A DNA stretch of 64,000 nucleotides, from positions 3,101,001 to 3,165,000 of the forward strand of contig NZ_CP064048.1 of the NCBI RefSeq assembly GCF_020923495.1. Direction: 5' to 3'. The position numbers were made by a program, and so were the translations under genes. Below are positions 56,007-63,661 of the stretch, piece by piece. How positions within the stretch are numbered: position 1 is the stretch's first letter; each line of letters begins with the position of its first letter. The stretch comes from Brevibacillus sedimenti. Lineage in GTDB: Bacteria; Bacillota; Bacilli; Brevibacillales; Brevibacillaceae. The notes below the pieces were generated by a model. That model made no database searches. It had not been told where the DNA came from and saw only the letters and a list, made by a program, of their open reading frames with translations.

Positions 56007-56210
56007 TTGAACGACATCATGGGGTTGTCAGAGGTCTGCGAAATGACCGGCAAGTCCAAGAACTACATGAAGGAGTATCTGAGGCGTGGACAGTTCCCGC
56101 AGCCCGTCAAGGAGCTTGCTTGCGGACCGTTGTGGCTTCGGGAGCAAGTTCAAACATGGATGGACACGCCCCGGCTTCGCGGCAGAAGGAAGAAAGACGA
56201 GAGAGAATAA
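56007..56210 (+). CDS. Phage-like HTH protein (AlpA/excisionase type)
   Basis: A 67-residue protein. LSEVCEMTGKSKNYMKEYLR (residues 7-26) is a MerR-like HTH, followed by GQFPQPVKELACGPLWLREQ, the loop and wing usual in AlpA/excisionase-like phage proteins; the C-terminus is basic. TTG 56007 or ATG 56019 may start it; neither has a strong ribosome site. It adjoins the integrase remnant, as excision genes often do. A CCCTC/GAGGG hairpin at 56219-56242 follows. Confidence 0.68.
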   Translation: MNDIMGLSEVCEMTGKSKNYMKEYLRRGQFPQPVKELACGPLWLREQVQTWMDTPRLRGRRKKDERE

Positions 56211-56262
56211 AAAATTCCCTCCACCGGTTTTTTCGGCAGAGGGCTTCTCTTATGACGGCTGC

Positions 56263-56434
56263 ACCGCTCTTATATCGAACAAGGTGCTGACCTGAAGTCG
56301 CGGTACAAGAACATCTCGGTCATACAAAATACCAGACAACTGCAGATTTTAACGCTCACGTAACCAAAAAGGTGGCGCAGGAAACAACATCCAAACTCGA
56401 CAAGTTTGACCCTTGCAAACAGCGAATAATTTGA
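56263..56434 (+). pseudogene. C-terminal remnant of a tyrosine-recombinase integrase
   Basis: No full frame is open, but two adjacent frames read as an integrase end. 56271-56300 gives YIEQGADLKS; then, after a two-base shift, 56303-56434 gives VQEHLGHTKYQTTADFNAHV and continues TKKVAQETTSKLDKF to TGA. LGHT is the conserved active-site His box. The catalytic Tyr, expected in A-D-x-Y-A-H-V, is replaced by Asn (AAC where TAC is expected). Another small indel lies near 56272. The gene end points at the tRNA-Gly att site 73 bases away, as in intact tRNA-integrating elements. Confidence 0.82.
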
Positions 56435-56494
56435 TTTTGTCAACAGTCCGTCACCACCCCCGCTTTCCCCCCTCAACATTCCCTTTCCAAAAAG

Positions 56495-56521
56495 CAAAAA
56501 ACCCTTGATTTCTCAAGGGTT
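56495..56521 (-). terminator. Terminator of the tRNA cluster
   Basis: ACCCTTGA pairs with TCAAGGGT around GAAA on the minus strand, 6 bases after the tRNA-Gly CCA end, followed by TTTTTTGC. Confidence 0.9.
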
Positions 56522-56560
56522 TCATATGGAGCGGGTGATGGGAATCGAACCCACGCCGCC
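56507..56560 (-). repeat. Functional tRNA-Gly end, att-like partner of 55567-55620
   Basis: The intact copy of the 54-base repeat: the last 34 bases of tRNA-Gly plus 20 bases downstream. Similarity to the other copy continues weakly into the A-run near 56494. Confidence 0.75.
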
Positions 56561-56600
56561 AGCTTGGGAAGCTGGAGTTCTACCATTGAACTACACCCGC
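56527..56600 (-). tRNA. tRNA-Gly (anticodon CCC)
   Basis: A 74-base gene, CCA encoded. Acceptor GCGGGTG/CACCCGC; anticodon arm CCAGC-TTCCCAA-GCTGG gives CCC; T-loop GGGTTCGATTCCC. It carries the integration site of the element downstream. Confidence 0.96.
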
Positions 56601-56611
56601 ATCTGGGAGTA

Positions 56612-56697
<86 letters not shown>

Positions 56698-56739
56698 ACG
56701 TCTGTATAATGTTATAACAGATTGGAAAGAAATCGTCAA

Positions 56740-56824
56740 TGGTGGGGAGAGACGGATTCGAACCGCCGAACCCAGAGGGAGCAGATTTACAGTCTGCCGC
56801 GTTTAGCCACTTCGCTATCTCCCC
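56740..56824 (-). tRNA. tRNA-Tyr (anticodon GTA)
   Basis: An 85-base class II tRNA. Acceptor GGGGAGA/TCTCCCC, anticodon loop CTGTAAA gives GTA, long variable arm, CCA encoded. Confidence 0.96.
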
Positions 56825-56836
56825 ATATAATGCCCG

Positions 56837-56912
56837 TGGTGCCGGCGATAGGAATCGAACCCACAACCCCCTGATTACAAGTCAGGTGCTCTACCAATTG
56901 AGCTACACCGGC
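56837..56912 (-). tRNA. tRNA-Thr (anticodon TGT)
   Basis: A 76-base gene. Acceptor GCCGGTG/CGCCGGC-type stem, anticodon arm CCTGA-CTTGTAA-TCAGG gives TGT, CCA encoded. First gene of the minus-strand cluster. Confidence 0.96.
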
Positions 56913-56968
56913 AAATTTGCGTCCGCCTCCCATTTTTATCAAGAGTGAAAAAGGAGGTGACTCCATTA

Positions 56969-56997
56969 AATCTATCATAGTAAGTCATACATGTCAA
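56969..56997 (-). promoter_or_regulatory. Promoter of the tRNA cluster
   Basis: Minus strand TTGACA, 17-base spacer, TAGATT, about 55 bases ahead of tRNA-Thr. Confidence 0.75.
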
Positions 56998-57018
56998 TAG
57001 GAAATTTCAGAGAAAGTT

Positions 57019-57336
57019 TCACTTCCCCTGCTCCTCGAGAATGCGTTTCGCCCATTCGTGGAATATTGGCAGTGCCTGCTCCACGTCGGGGAACACCTGC
57101 TCCGCTTCGCAGACGTAATCGGGGAAATTGGTGATGCGGTTCTTGCGGATGCGGACGCCGACCGATTCGCACTTGATTTCCAGAAAGTGCGGAACGGGTT
57201 CGTCCACGCCCCATTGATTCTCCATGAATTCATAGGTGCGCACCCATTCCAGAATGCGGATTTCCCCTGGCTTCAGGCGGAGTACCTGTTCCACAGACAT
57301 AATCGTCTCATTTCCGTAGTAATGCAAGCTCGTCAT
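57019..57336 (-). CDS. Hypothetical soluble protein (about 105 aa)
   Basis: The product (MTSLHYYGNETIMSVEQVLR...) is an acidic alpha/beta protein with no motif I know. It follows the thioredoxin-fold gene in the same orientation. The start is uncertain: ATG 57336 has GGAGG 13 bases upstream; ATG 57300 and ATG 57399 are alternatives in the same frame. Confidence 0.6.
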   Translation of the reverse strand: MTSLHYYGNETIMSVEQVLRLKPGEIRILEWVRTYEFMENQWGVDEPVPHFLEIKCESVGVRIRKNRITNFPDYVCEAEQVFPDVEQALPIFHEWAKRILEEQGK

Positions 57337-57416
57337 CCCTTCTTCTGCACCTCCGGCCATGTATCGCGTCGGGCGTCTGGCCGGAGGAATTCCATACATC
57401 CGCTGTTGCTGCTTTC

Positions 57417-57983
57417 CTAGATCGAGGAAAGCAGTTCTTTCAGTTCTTTGACGATTACCGCCTGATAGCCCGTTCCCTCACCGTACTTCTCCAGCATCTC
57501 GGCGCGGGCAACCTTGATCTTTTCTTCGTAGTCCGGCGCGCTGCGGTCAGGGTTTTGCTGTTTGAAGGCGACCATTACCGCTTGGACGTGCTGCGGGCGC
57601 GGTCCCCATTTCCCCAGCACATGGCCGCCCGCGTCGGCAAAGATGGCGATGGGAATCGCTCTGCCGCCCATGGTGAGAAACTGGTCCATCAGATCGAGGT
57701 GCTGTTCCATCACCAGTACTTCCACGGGCATTTCCGTTTCCTCCAACGCGCGGAACAAGACGGGCACATTGCGCACGACGTCGCCGCACCAGTCGGCGGC
57801 CAAAATCAGGCAGCGCAAGTCGTCGCGGTGGCGCAGCGAGGCAAAAAATTGCCGATCCTCTTCGTTCGGCCAGGAAAATGCTTCATACCACCCGGCGAAG
57901 GCATCCTTATTTTTGCTCATGGTGTCCATGAACACCTGAGGCTTCAATCCGTTTCCAAATTTGTGGGCCACATTGACCGACAT
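57417..57983 (-). CDS. Thioredoxin-family protein with a single active-site Cys
   Basis: A 188-residue cytosolic thioredoxin-fold protein. The usual active site W-C-G-D-C of this group reads ADWCGDVVRNVP (near residue 66), so only the first Cys remains. The cis-Pro region is GRAIPIAIFAD. With one Cys it could act by a monothiol or glutathione-type route, or be a binding protein. ATG 57983 follows GAGGAGGGG. Confidence 0.85.
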   Translation of the reverse strand: MSVNVAHKFGNGLKPQVFMDTMSKNKDAFAGWYEAFSWPNEEDRQFFASLRHRDDLRCLILAADWCGDVVRNVPVLFRALEETEMPVEVLVMEQHLDLMDQFLTMGGRAIPIAIFADAGGHVLGKWGPRPQHVQAVMVAFKQQNPDRSAPDYEEKIKVARAEMLEKYGEGTGYQAVIVKELKELLSSI

Positions 57984-58151
57984 GGTTTCCCCTCCTCAAT
58001 TCACTGTACCGTTCTAGCTTTCCACACAGCGGAACAAAAATCCTCTTTCTTCCCGCTCACAGCCTAACTCTCAGCTGCTATGGCCTCACCGGTGCCTGGG
58101 CTTGTCCCGCGCAAGGGACTCCAGACGTTGCATGTTTCCCAAAACCATCCT

Positions 58152-58181
58152 CAAAAACAAACAGCGCGGGTTCGCGCTGTC
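58152..58181 (-). terminator. Terminator of the 66-residue gene
   Basis: ACAGCGCG pairs with CGCGCTGT around a 4-base loop, followed on the minus strand by TTTGTTTTTG. Confidence 0.8.
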
Positions 58182-58188
58182 GTTTCCA

Positions 58189-58389
58189 TCATGTCCGGGG
58201 AGCCGTCAGAATGCAGGGCACACCACGGCCCACCGCCCCCGGCCGCGACATCTTGTCGACGTACGCCATGCCTCGCGCACACGGCTGCTTGCACGCTTTA
58301 CAGGTCTCGGCTGTGACGATTTTCAGATTCAACTGGTTGGGATGCTGCCGGGATTCCCGGTTCGTCTTTGCCTTTTTTGGTTTTGCCAT
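58189..58389 (-). CDS. Small Cys-motif hypothetical protein (66 aa)
   Basis: ATG 58389 follows GGAGGAGGGAG. The basic N-terminus (MAKPKKAKTNRESRQ) is followed by ETCKACKQPCARG, a C-x-x-C-x-x-x-C cluster that could bind one metal. No family recognised. Monocistronic. Confidence 0.65.
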   Translation of the reverse strand: MAKPKKAKTNRESRQHPNQLNLKIVTAETCKACKQPCARGMAYVDKMSRPGAVGRGVPCILTAPRT

Positions 58390-58623
58390 CCGTTCTCCCT
58401 CCTCCGCTGGATCGGTTTATTGTATGAAGGAGAACAGCCCTGTTCCATGGGCACGGACACAAAGCGGAGACACCCGCCGGAATTTGGGCCGGGAGCGGAA
58501 AAGATGCGGCACGGTTTTGGTTCGCCCGGTGTCTCGCCATGACGGTGTCGGCACAAAACAGCCGGCGCGCAGCAAGCGCCTCCGGCCGTTCGTCATGGCC
58601 CCGGTCCGCTGTGGATTACCTCC

Positions 58624-58917
58624 TCACCGGTACGGCTGGCCGGTGAGAAACCCCCACAGTCGCTTCAGTATCCACCACGGTCCGATCAGCAGAAAGACGG
58701 GATTTTTCAGAAAGGAGGGAGGGTTCCCCTCAACGTAGTGGCCGACAAATTGGAAGATCCACCCGACGATGAACAGGCCGAGCGCCCACTTCCAGCTCCA
58801 GAAAAAGAGCGGCAGGGAAATGACGATCATGGGAATGCCGAACGCGTGGGTCAGCTTGTTGACGGGATGCTGGTGGTCGCGCTTGTACCGTTCCAAAAAG
58901 GACACCTTTTCCTCCAT
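58624..58917 (-). CDS. DUF962 (Mpo1-like) membrane protein
   Basis: A 97-residue protein with two or three membrane helices. YKRDHQHPVNKLTHAFGIP, with its conserved His residues, and IFQFVGHYVEGNPPSF are the DUF962 signatures. The yeast homologue Mpo1 is an iron-dependent dioxygenase that shortens fatty acids by alpha-oxidation; whether this one does so is unknown. ATG 58917 follows AAAGGAGG. Confidence 0.87.
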   Translation of the reverse strand: MEEKVSFLERYKRDHQHPVNKLTHAFGIPMIVISLPLFFWSWKWALGLFIVGWIFQFVGHYVEGNPPSFLKNPVFLLIGPWWILKRLWGFLTGQPYR

Positions 58918-59121
58918 GTGAAAGACCTCCTTTTTTCAATATTCTAACACTTTGGAGTACTGCCTTTGAAGCCGTTCACTGCCGTATTTTCGCTGCTTTC
59001 CCACGACAGATCGCCCATTCGTCTCCCCATCTGGGCCTCATGACCGTCGCTCGTGAACGGAGGACTTGCGCATCATATTGGCTGTCATGGGCCGCTTTTC
59101 ATGTGGGAGCCAAGCAAAGGA

Positions 59122-59130
59122 TGGTATAAT
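59122..59130 (+). promoter_or_regulatory. Extended -10 promoter of the CapA-family gene
   Basis: TGGTATAAT: perfect TATAAT with TGn, about 53 bases before the start codon. No strong -35. Confidence 0.6.
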
Positions 59131-59182
59131 GAGGAAGTGTTTGCTGTCAGAGAAAAACCGTGATGTTACAGGTGGGAGAGCG

Positions 59183-60349
59183 ATGAATCGGACCAGAACG
59201 GAACGGGTCAAGGCCGAAAAGAGGAAGAGACGGCGCAGACGCTTGTACATGTTGCTTAATGGCCTCGTACTCGGTGTGATGTTCTTTCTGTTCTTCGGGT
59301 TGTATCATATGGAGAATCTGCAGAGGGAGATTCCCCGGCAGAGCGGAAGCGGTCAAGTGGAACAAGCCGGCGAATCAACGGCAGGCAGCGATCCGACCGT
59401 CACGCTCAGCTTTGCGGGAGACACGATGATGTCCGGCCACGTGGAAACGAGGTTGAGGGAGAATGGCTTCGACTTTCCGTTTGTGCACGTTACATCGCTG
59501 TTTCAGCACGACGATGTTACCGTCGTCAATTTGGAAACACCCGTGACTACGCGCGGAACACCCGCTGCCAAGACCTATGTGTACAAGTCGCCCCCGGAAG
59601 CTGTACCGGCGATGAAAACAGCCGGGATTGACCTGGTCAACCTGGCGAACAACCATTCCATGGACCAGGGTGTGGAAGGCCTGCTTGACACGATGCGCGT
59701 ACTGGATGAAAACGAGATCGCCTATGTCGGCGCCGGTGCGGATGCAGCCCGCGCATACGCCCCGGTGTTGGTCGAGCGACACGGCATCACCATCGCGTTC
59801 TTCGGCTTCAGTCGGGTTGTACCGGAAGTCAGTTGGTACGCCGGCAAAAACAAGCCGGGACTCGCCGTCTCGTACGACCCGGCCCGCGCTGTCGAGGCGA
59901 TTCGCGCGGCACGTTCCAAAGCCGACCTCGTCGTCGTAATCGCCCATTGGGGCAAGGAAAAAGTGGACCTCCCTGTCGATCACCAAAAGGAACTGGCCCG
60001 TGCCTACATTGACGCCGGTGCAGATCTCGTCGTCGGCAGTCATCCGCACGTGCTGCAGGGGGTTGAATCGTATCATGGCAAGTGGATTGCGTACAGTTTG
60101 GGCAACTTCATTTTTACGCGTGCCGCAGAGCCGAAAACCTGGGAGACCATGGTGCTGCAGGCGACATGCACGAAACAGGGAGACTGCACTCTGAAGATGC
60201 TGCCGTACCACGCGGAGTTGGGACAGGCGGTGCCGATGAACGAGGCGGACGGCGCCCGCCTGCTCAAGCGGATCGAATCCATCTCCACCCATGTCAGGAT
60301 CGATCCGGACGGCAGCGTGCATGGCGGGACTGCCCAGACGGCACAATGA
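59183..60349 (+). CDS. CapA-family (PgsA-like) membrane-anchored metallophosphatase-fold protein
   Basis: A 388-residue protein with a basic N-terminus, one membrane helix (about residues 25-42) and an extracellular CapA domain of the calcineurin-like fold. Metal-binding signatures are LSFAGDTMMSGH (near 75), VVNLETPVT (near 112), LANNHSMDQG (near 152), VIAHWGKE (near 252) and VVGSHPHVLQG (near 285). The family takes part in poly-gamma-glutamate export or anchoring; no capB/capC genes are nearby, so this member may do something else. ATG 59183 has GGTGGGAG upstream. Confidence 0.9.
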   Translation: MNRTRTERVKAEKRKRRRRRLYMLLNGLVLGVMFFLFFGLYHMENLQREIPRQSGSGQVEQAGESTAGSDPTVTLSFAGDTMMSGHVETRLRENGFDFPFVHVTSLFQHDDVTVVNLETPVTTRGTPAAKTYVYKSPPEAVPAMKTAGIDLVNLANNHSMDQGVEGLLDTMRVLDENEIAYVGAGADAARAYAPVLVERHGITIAFFGFSRVVPEVSWYAGKNKPGLAVSYDPARAVEAIRAARSKADLVVVIAHWGKEKVDLPVDHQKELARAYIDAGADLVVGSHPHVLQGVESYHGKWIAYSLGNFIFTRAAEPKTWETMVLQATCTKQGDCTLKMLPYHAELGQAVPMNEADGARLLKRIESISTHVRIDPDGSVHGGTAQTAQ

Positions 60350-60393
60350 ACTGACGACCGGAAACACCACGCCCTGCGCTGACATACGGATCA

Positions 60394-60428
60394 CAAAAAA
60401 GGAGCCGGAAATCCAGGCTCCTTTTCAT
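60394..60428. terminator. Bidirectional terminator
   Basis: AAAAGGAGCC pairs with GGCTCCTTTT around a 9-base loop, between the convergent CapA and TlpA-type genes. Confidence 0.85.
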
Positions 60429-60479
60429 GTACGTATCGAAACACTAACACGAAGAAAAAAACGCTGCACCTCGCAGCGG

Positions 60480-61022
60480 TCAGCGCTTCTCGGACAGCAG
60501 TTTGCGTACTTCCTGCTCCAGGACGGCCGCGTCAACCATGCCGATGATGGTTTTGCGGATGATTCCCTGCTGATCGATCAGAAATGTGGTGGGAAACGCC
60601 ATAATCCGATAGCGGTTGGCCACTTCCCCTGTCTTGTCCATCGGCACGGGAAACGGCAGTTTGTATGTCTGCACAAAGTTTTTGGCGCCGTCCACGCTGT
60701 CTTCACTGGTCACGTTGATGGCGTACAGATCCACCTGCTGACCAAACTTTTGGTAGAACTTGCGCAGTTCCGGTGCTTCCATCTGGCACGGACCGCACCA
60801 GGAAGCCCAGAAATTCAGGATGAGCGGCTTATTACGCTTGCCGTTTAGCTGATACGTCTGGTTGTCCATCCCGATCAGCGTAAAATGGGGGGCTTCATAA
60901 CCCTGTATCGGCTTTTGTTCCGCTTTCGGTTCCGCCATGACCGTCGGGCTTTGTCCCGCATGCGGCCAGAAGATCAGTCCGACGAAAAAGGCTACAAATA
61001 GTGCCGGCAGCAGTTTTTTCAT
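60480..61022 (-). CDS. TlpA/ResA-type thiol-disulfide oxidoreductase
   Basis: A 180-residue membrane-anchored, extracytoplasmic thioredoxin-fold protein. The N-terminal anchor is KKLLPALFVAFFVGLIFW, the active site is NFWASWCGPCQMEAPEL (near residue 80) and the cis-Pro is in MAFPTTFLID. It probably receives electrons from the CcdA protein encoded 13 bases upstream, and reduces cytochrome c apoproteins or spore-envelope proteins (as ResA or StoA). ATG 61022 follows GAGGTGA. Confidence 0.92.
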   Translation of the reverse strand: MKKLLPALFVAFFVGLIFWPHAGQSPTVMAEPKAEQKPIQGYEAPHFTLIGMDNQTYQLNGKRNKPLILNFWASWCGPCQMEAPELRKFYQKFGQQVDLYAINVTSEDSVDGAKNFVQTYKLPFPVPMDKTGEVANRYRIMAFPTTFLIDQQGIIRKTIIGMVDAAVLEQEVRKLLSEKR

Positions 61023-61035
61023 CTCTTCACCTCGT

Positions 61036-61746
61036 TTAGAATCCGGTAAAGCCTCCATACAGTTGAATCAGGACGCGGGTAATTTCCGTCAACTTATCGG
61101 TATACAGCAGGATCCCGAACAGGATCATGGCTGCACCGCCCAGTTTCATCAGCCGGTCCGAGTACTTGACGATCGCTCCGACCTTACTGATGAAAAACGT
61201 CATGAGGAAGAACGGCAGGGCAAACCCCAGGGTGTAGGCCAGCGTGTAGGTCAGCGCACGCGTCGGATCGGTCACGCCCAGCACGAAGATCCCGGAGAGG
61301 ATCGGACCCACACACGGCGTCCACCCCGCCGCATAGGTGATGCCGACCAGTATGGACCCAGTATACCCCAACGGGCGAGATTTTAAATCAATCTTCCACG
61401 TCCGCATCATCCAGTCCATTTGGAATACACCGAGCAGGACCAGCCCAATCACCGCCAGGAGAATGCCGCCCAGTTGGCGGATCAGGTCTTTTTTCTCGGC
61501 AAACAGATTGCCCAGCCAGGACGTGGACAGACCCAGTGCGACAAAGACGATGGAAAACCCGAGAATGAAAAACAACGTATGCAGCAACGCCTGCCGTTGA
61601 AAGACCGCCCTCCCCTTCTTCACCTCGTCCATGGTGATGCCGGTCACATAGGACAAAAACGAAGGGTAGAGCGGCAGACAGCATGGGGAAACAAAGGAAA
61701 GAAGCCCCGCGCCAAAAGCCAGCAATACGGAAAGATTTGCAGTCAT
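61036..61746 (-). CDS. ccdA: Cytochrome c biogenesis protein CcdA
   Basis: A 236-residue membrane protein with six helices. The redox Cys pair is in FVSPCCLPLYPS (helix 1) and AAGWTPCVGPILSG (helix 4). It carries reducing power from cytoplasmic thioredoxin across the membrane. ATG 61746 follows GGAGG; TlpA-type partner downstream in the same operon. Confidence 0.95.
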   Translation of the reverse strand: MTANLSVLLAFGAGLLSFVSPCCLPLYPSFLSYVTGITMDEVKKGRAVFQRQALLHTLFFILGFSIVFVALGLSTSWLGNLFAEKKDLIRQLGGILLAVIGLVLLGVFQMDWMMRTWKIDLKSRPLGYTGSILVGITYAAGWTPCVGPILSGIFVLGVTDPTRALTYTLAYTLGFALPFFLMTFFISKVGAIVKYSDRLMKLGGAAMILFGILLYTDKLTEITRVLIQLYGGFTGF

Positions 61747-61896
61747 AACTACCTCCGAGGACACCATTTTGTACTATTGTAACGGATGCAGTCCTTGTCC
61801 AAAAAGTGGATCGGGCACTTTGTCTTAAAAACGTTGGAATTTCGTTTACAGAAGATATATTATGGTAACTCGCTGTAACCAAAAGATCCCACTAAC

Positions 61897-61933
61897 TAAA
61901 AAGAGACGAATGAAACAGTCATCCGTCTTTTTC
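61897..61933 (-). terminator. Terminator of the histidine kinase gene
   Basis: On the minus strand AAAAAGACGGATGA pairs with TCATTCGTCTCTTTTT (one mismatch) around a short loop. Confidence 0.75.
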
Positions 61934-62006
61934 TCAATTGATATGTATCTGTCCAACTGCGGGTCAATCAGCACGAGGGTTTGTGCCCGTTTTCTCTGCC
62001 GCTCGC

Positions 62007-63524
62007 TTACTGCATGGAAATCGGCAGCCGAACCTCAAACCGTGCCCCGCCCAACTGCGGCGAATTGTCGGCGAAGATCTCGCCGCCGTGATCGATGATG
62101 ATCCGTTGCGTCGTGGACAGTCCCAGGCCCGTTCCATCCGGTTTGGTCGTGTAAAACGGCACGAACAGATTTTGCTTGACACTGTCGGACAAGCCCACGC
62201 CGTCATCCTCCACAATAATGACGACCTGATTGATCGACGCGTACGCCGACACCTGAACGACTGACCCTTTGGATGCCAGTGCCTCCAGCGCATTTTTCAG
62301 GATATTCAAAATCGCCTGTTTAATGCGCGCGCGGTAGCCGAAGACATGCCATTGTTCGCCGGACCAGTTCAGTTCCAACCGGATGCCCCGTCGGATTGAC
62401 TCCGGTTCCAGCAGGCGAATCACGCCCAGCACTTCCTCCATCACCAAAAACCGTTCGGCTACGATCTTGTCGTCCCGGTAGCGGGCCAGGACAAGTACGT
62501 CGTTCAACAGCCCGTCGATCCGCTCGATTTCGGTCAAGATGACGGAAAAATACGATTGGTTTCCGTCTGTCTCCATCTGTTCCCGCAGCAGTTGAATAAA
62601 CCCTTTGATCGAGGTCAGCGGGTTGCGGATTTCATGGGCCATGCCGGCAGCCAGCTGCCCTACGGCGGCGAGGGCTTCCCGCTTGGTCAGTTCCTCATCG
62701 TACCGCTTGCTCTCCGTAATGTTGCGCATCACGGCAATGGCTCCCTGCAGTTCCCCTTCGTGATAGATCGGGCTGGTGCTGACTGTTGTCCACTTGCCAT
62801 TGTATTCCGCCACGTAGTGACCGGATTGGCCGCGCTCCACCACCCATTGCAGAAAGCGTTCACATTCGCGCGGGCGAAACGTTTCGTCGATCTGCTTGCC
62901 GATGATTTGCTCCCGCTCCACCGAGAGCAGATCTGCCAGGGCTTGGTTGGCTTCCACAATCCGCAGATCCTTGTCGATCATCAGCACGGCGATGTCTGTC
63001 GACTTCAAGATGAGCTGCACAAGTCCCTGTTCCGCCACTTCCGTAAACGGTTCACCTGCGGTAAGAGCGCTTTCAGGCTGGCGCATGTCCTCGCGCTCGG
63101 CCATTTGACAGGTTTGTACCACAGCGTCTATCAGCTTTTCGACATAACGAAACACGTCCATCTGCATTGAAGAAAATGAGGGCCATTCCGCGGGCGATTG
63201 CATCAACTGTTCCGCTTCTGCCTGCAGCTGCTCCACAATCACGTCACGTCCCAGCCGGATAAATTCCAGAATGCTGGCGAGCGGCACCCCCTGCTTGGCC
63301 TGTTTCAACGCAAACTCTCGCATCTGCTGTTCCAGCATCAACCCGTTCCCGGTTTCCAAAACATTCGCCAATCCCTTGATGAACTGCTCCAGCAGTGCCA
63401 GGGTGTGGGGGGCGTCTGCCTTGAATAGATCGGAGAGTTGGTCGTGGTTCAACAATAACGAATTCGCTTTGGCCGCCAGATCAGGGGCCAGATTGGTTAC
63501 GCGCATAGCGACACGTTTTTTCAC
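62007..63524 (-). CDS. PAS-domain sensor histidine kinase, sporulation-kinase type
   Basis: A 505-residue cytosolic kinase. An N-terminal helical sensor (about residues 1-160, GLANVLETGNGLMLEQ...) precedes a PAS domain (about 170-285, IAVLMIDKDLRIVEANQALA), then HisKA with the phosphorylated His in MAHEIRNPLTSIKGF (near 297), and HATPase with the N box NILKNALEAL, EDDGVGLS and GTGLGLST. No membrane helix. No response regulator gene is adjacent, as for orphan kinases that feed Spo0F. GTG 63524 or ATG 63506 may start it. Whether it phosphorylates Spo0F is inference. Confidence 0.92.
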   Translation of the reverse strand: MKKRVAMRVTNLAPDLAAKANSLLLNHDQLSDLFKADAPHTLALLEQFIKGLANVLETGNGLMLEQQMREFALKQAKQGVPLASILEFIRLGRDVIVEQLQAEAEQLMQSPAEWPSFSSMQMDVFRYVEKLIDAVVQTCQMAEREDMRQPESALTAGEPFTEVAEQGLVQLILKSTDIAVLMIDKDLRIVEANQALADLLSVEREQIIGKQIDETFRPRECERFLQWVVERGQSGHYVAEYNGKWTTVSTSPIYHEGELQGAIAVMRNITESKRYDEELTKREALAAVGQLAAGMAHEIRNPLTSIKGFIQLLREQMETDGNQSYFSVILTEIERIDGLLNDVLVLARYRDDKIVAERFLVMEEVLGVIRLLEPESIRRGIRLELNWSGEQWHVFGYRARIKQAILNILKNALEALASKGSVVQVSAYASINQVVIIVEDDGVGLSDSVKQNLFVPFYTTKPDGTGLGLSTTQRIIIDHGGEIFADNSPQLGGARFEVRLPISMQ

Positions 63525-63661
63525 TTCCCACTGGCTCCTTCACGCTTGTTTCCATTTTTGGATGTTGCCCTACATTTCCTATTATCACCAAAAGATTGTC
63601 GCTGTGTAAAGCGGCGTGATGATCGGCTCGCACGATTCACGCCGCTGTAACCGCCGCAAAA

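Noticed and set aside
56951..56970. 16S-rRNA-3'-end-like sequence upstream of the tRNA cluster
   Set aside because: The minus strand reads GGAGTCACCTCCTTTTT, close to the anti-Shine-Dalgarno end, but the preceding bases show no 16S similarity and the match is short. It is probably chance.
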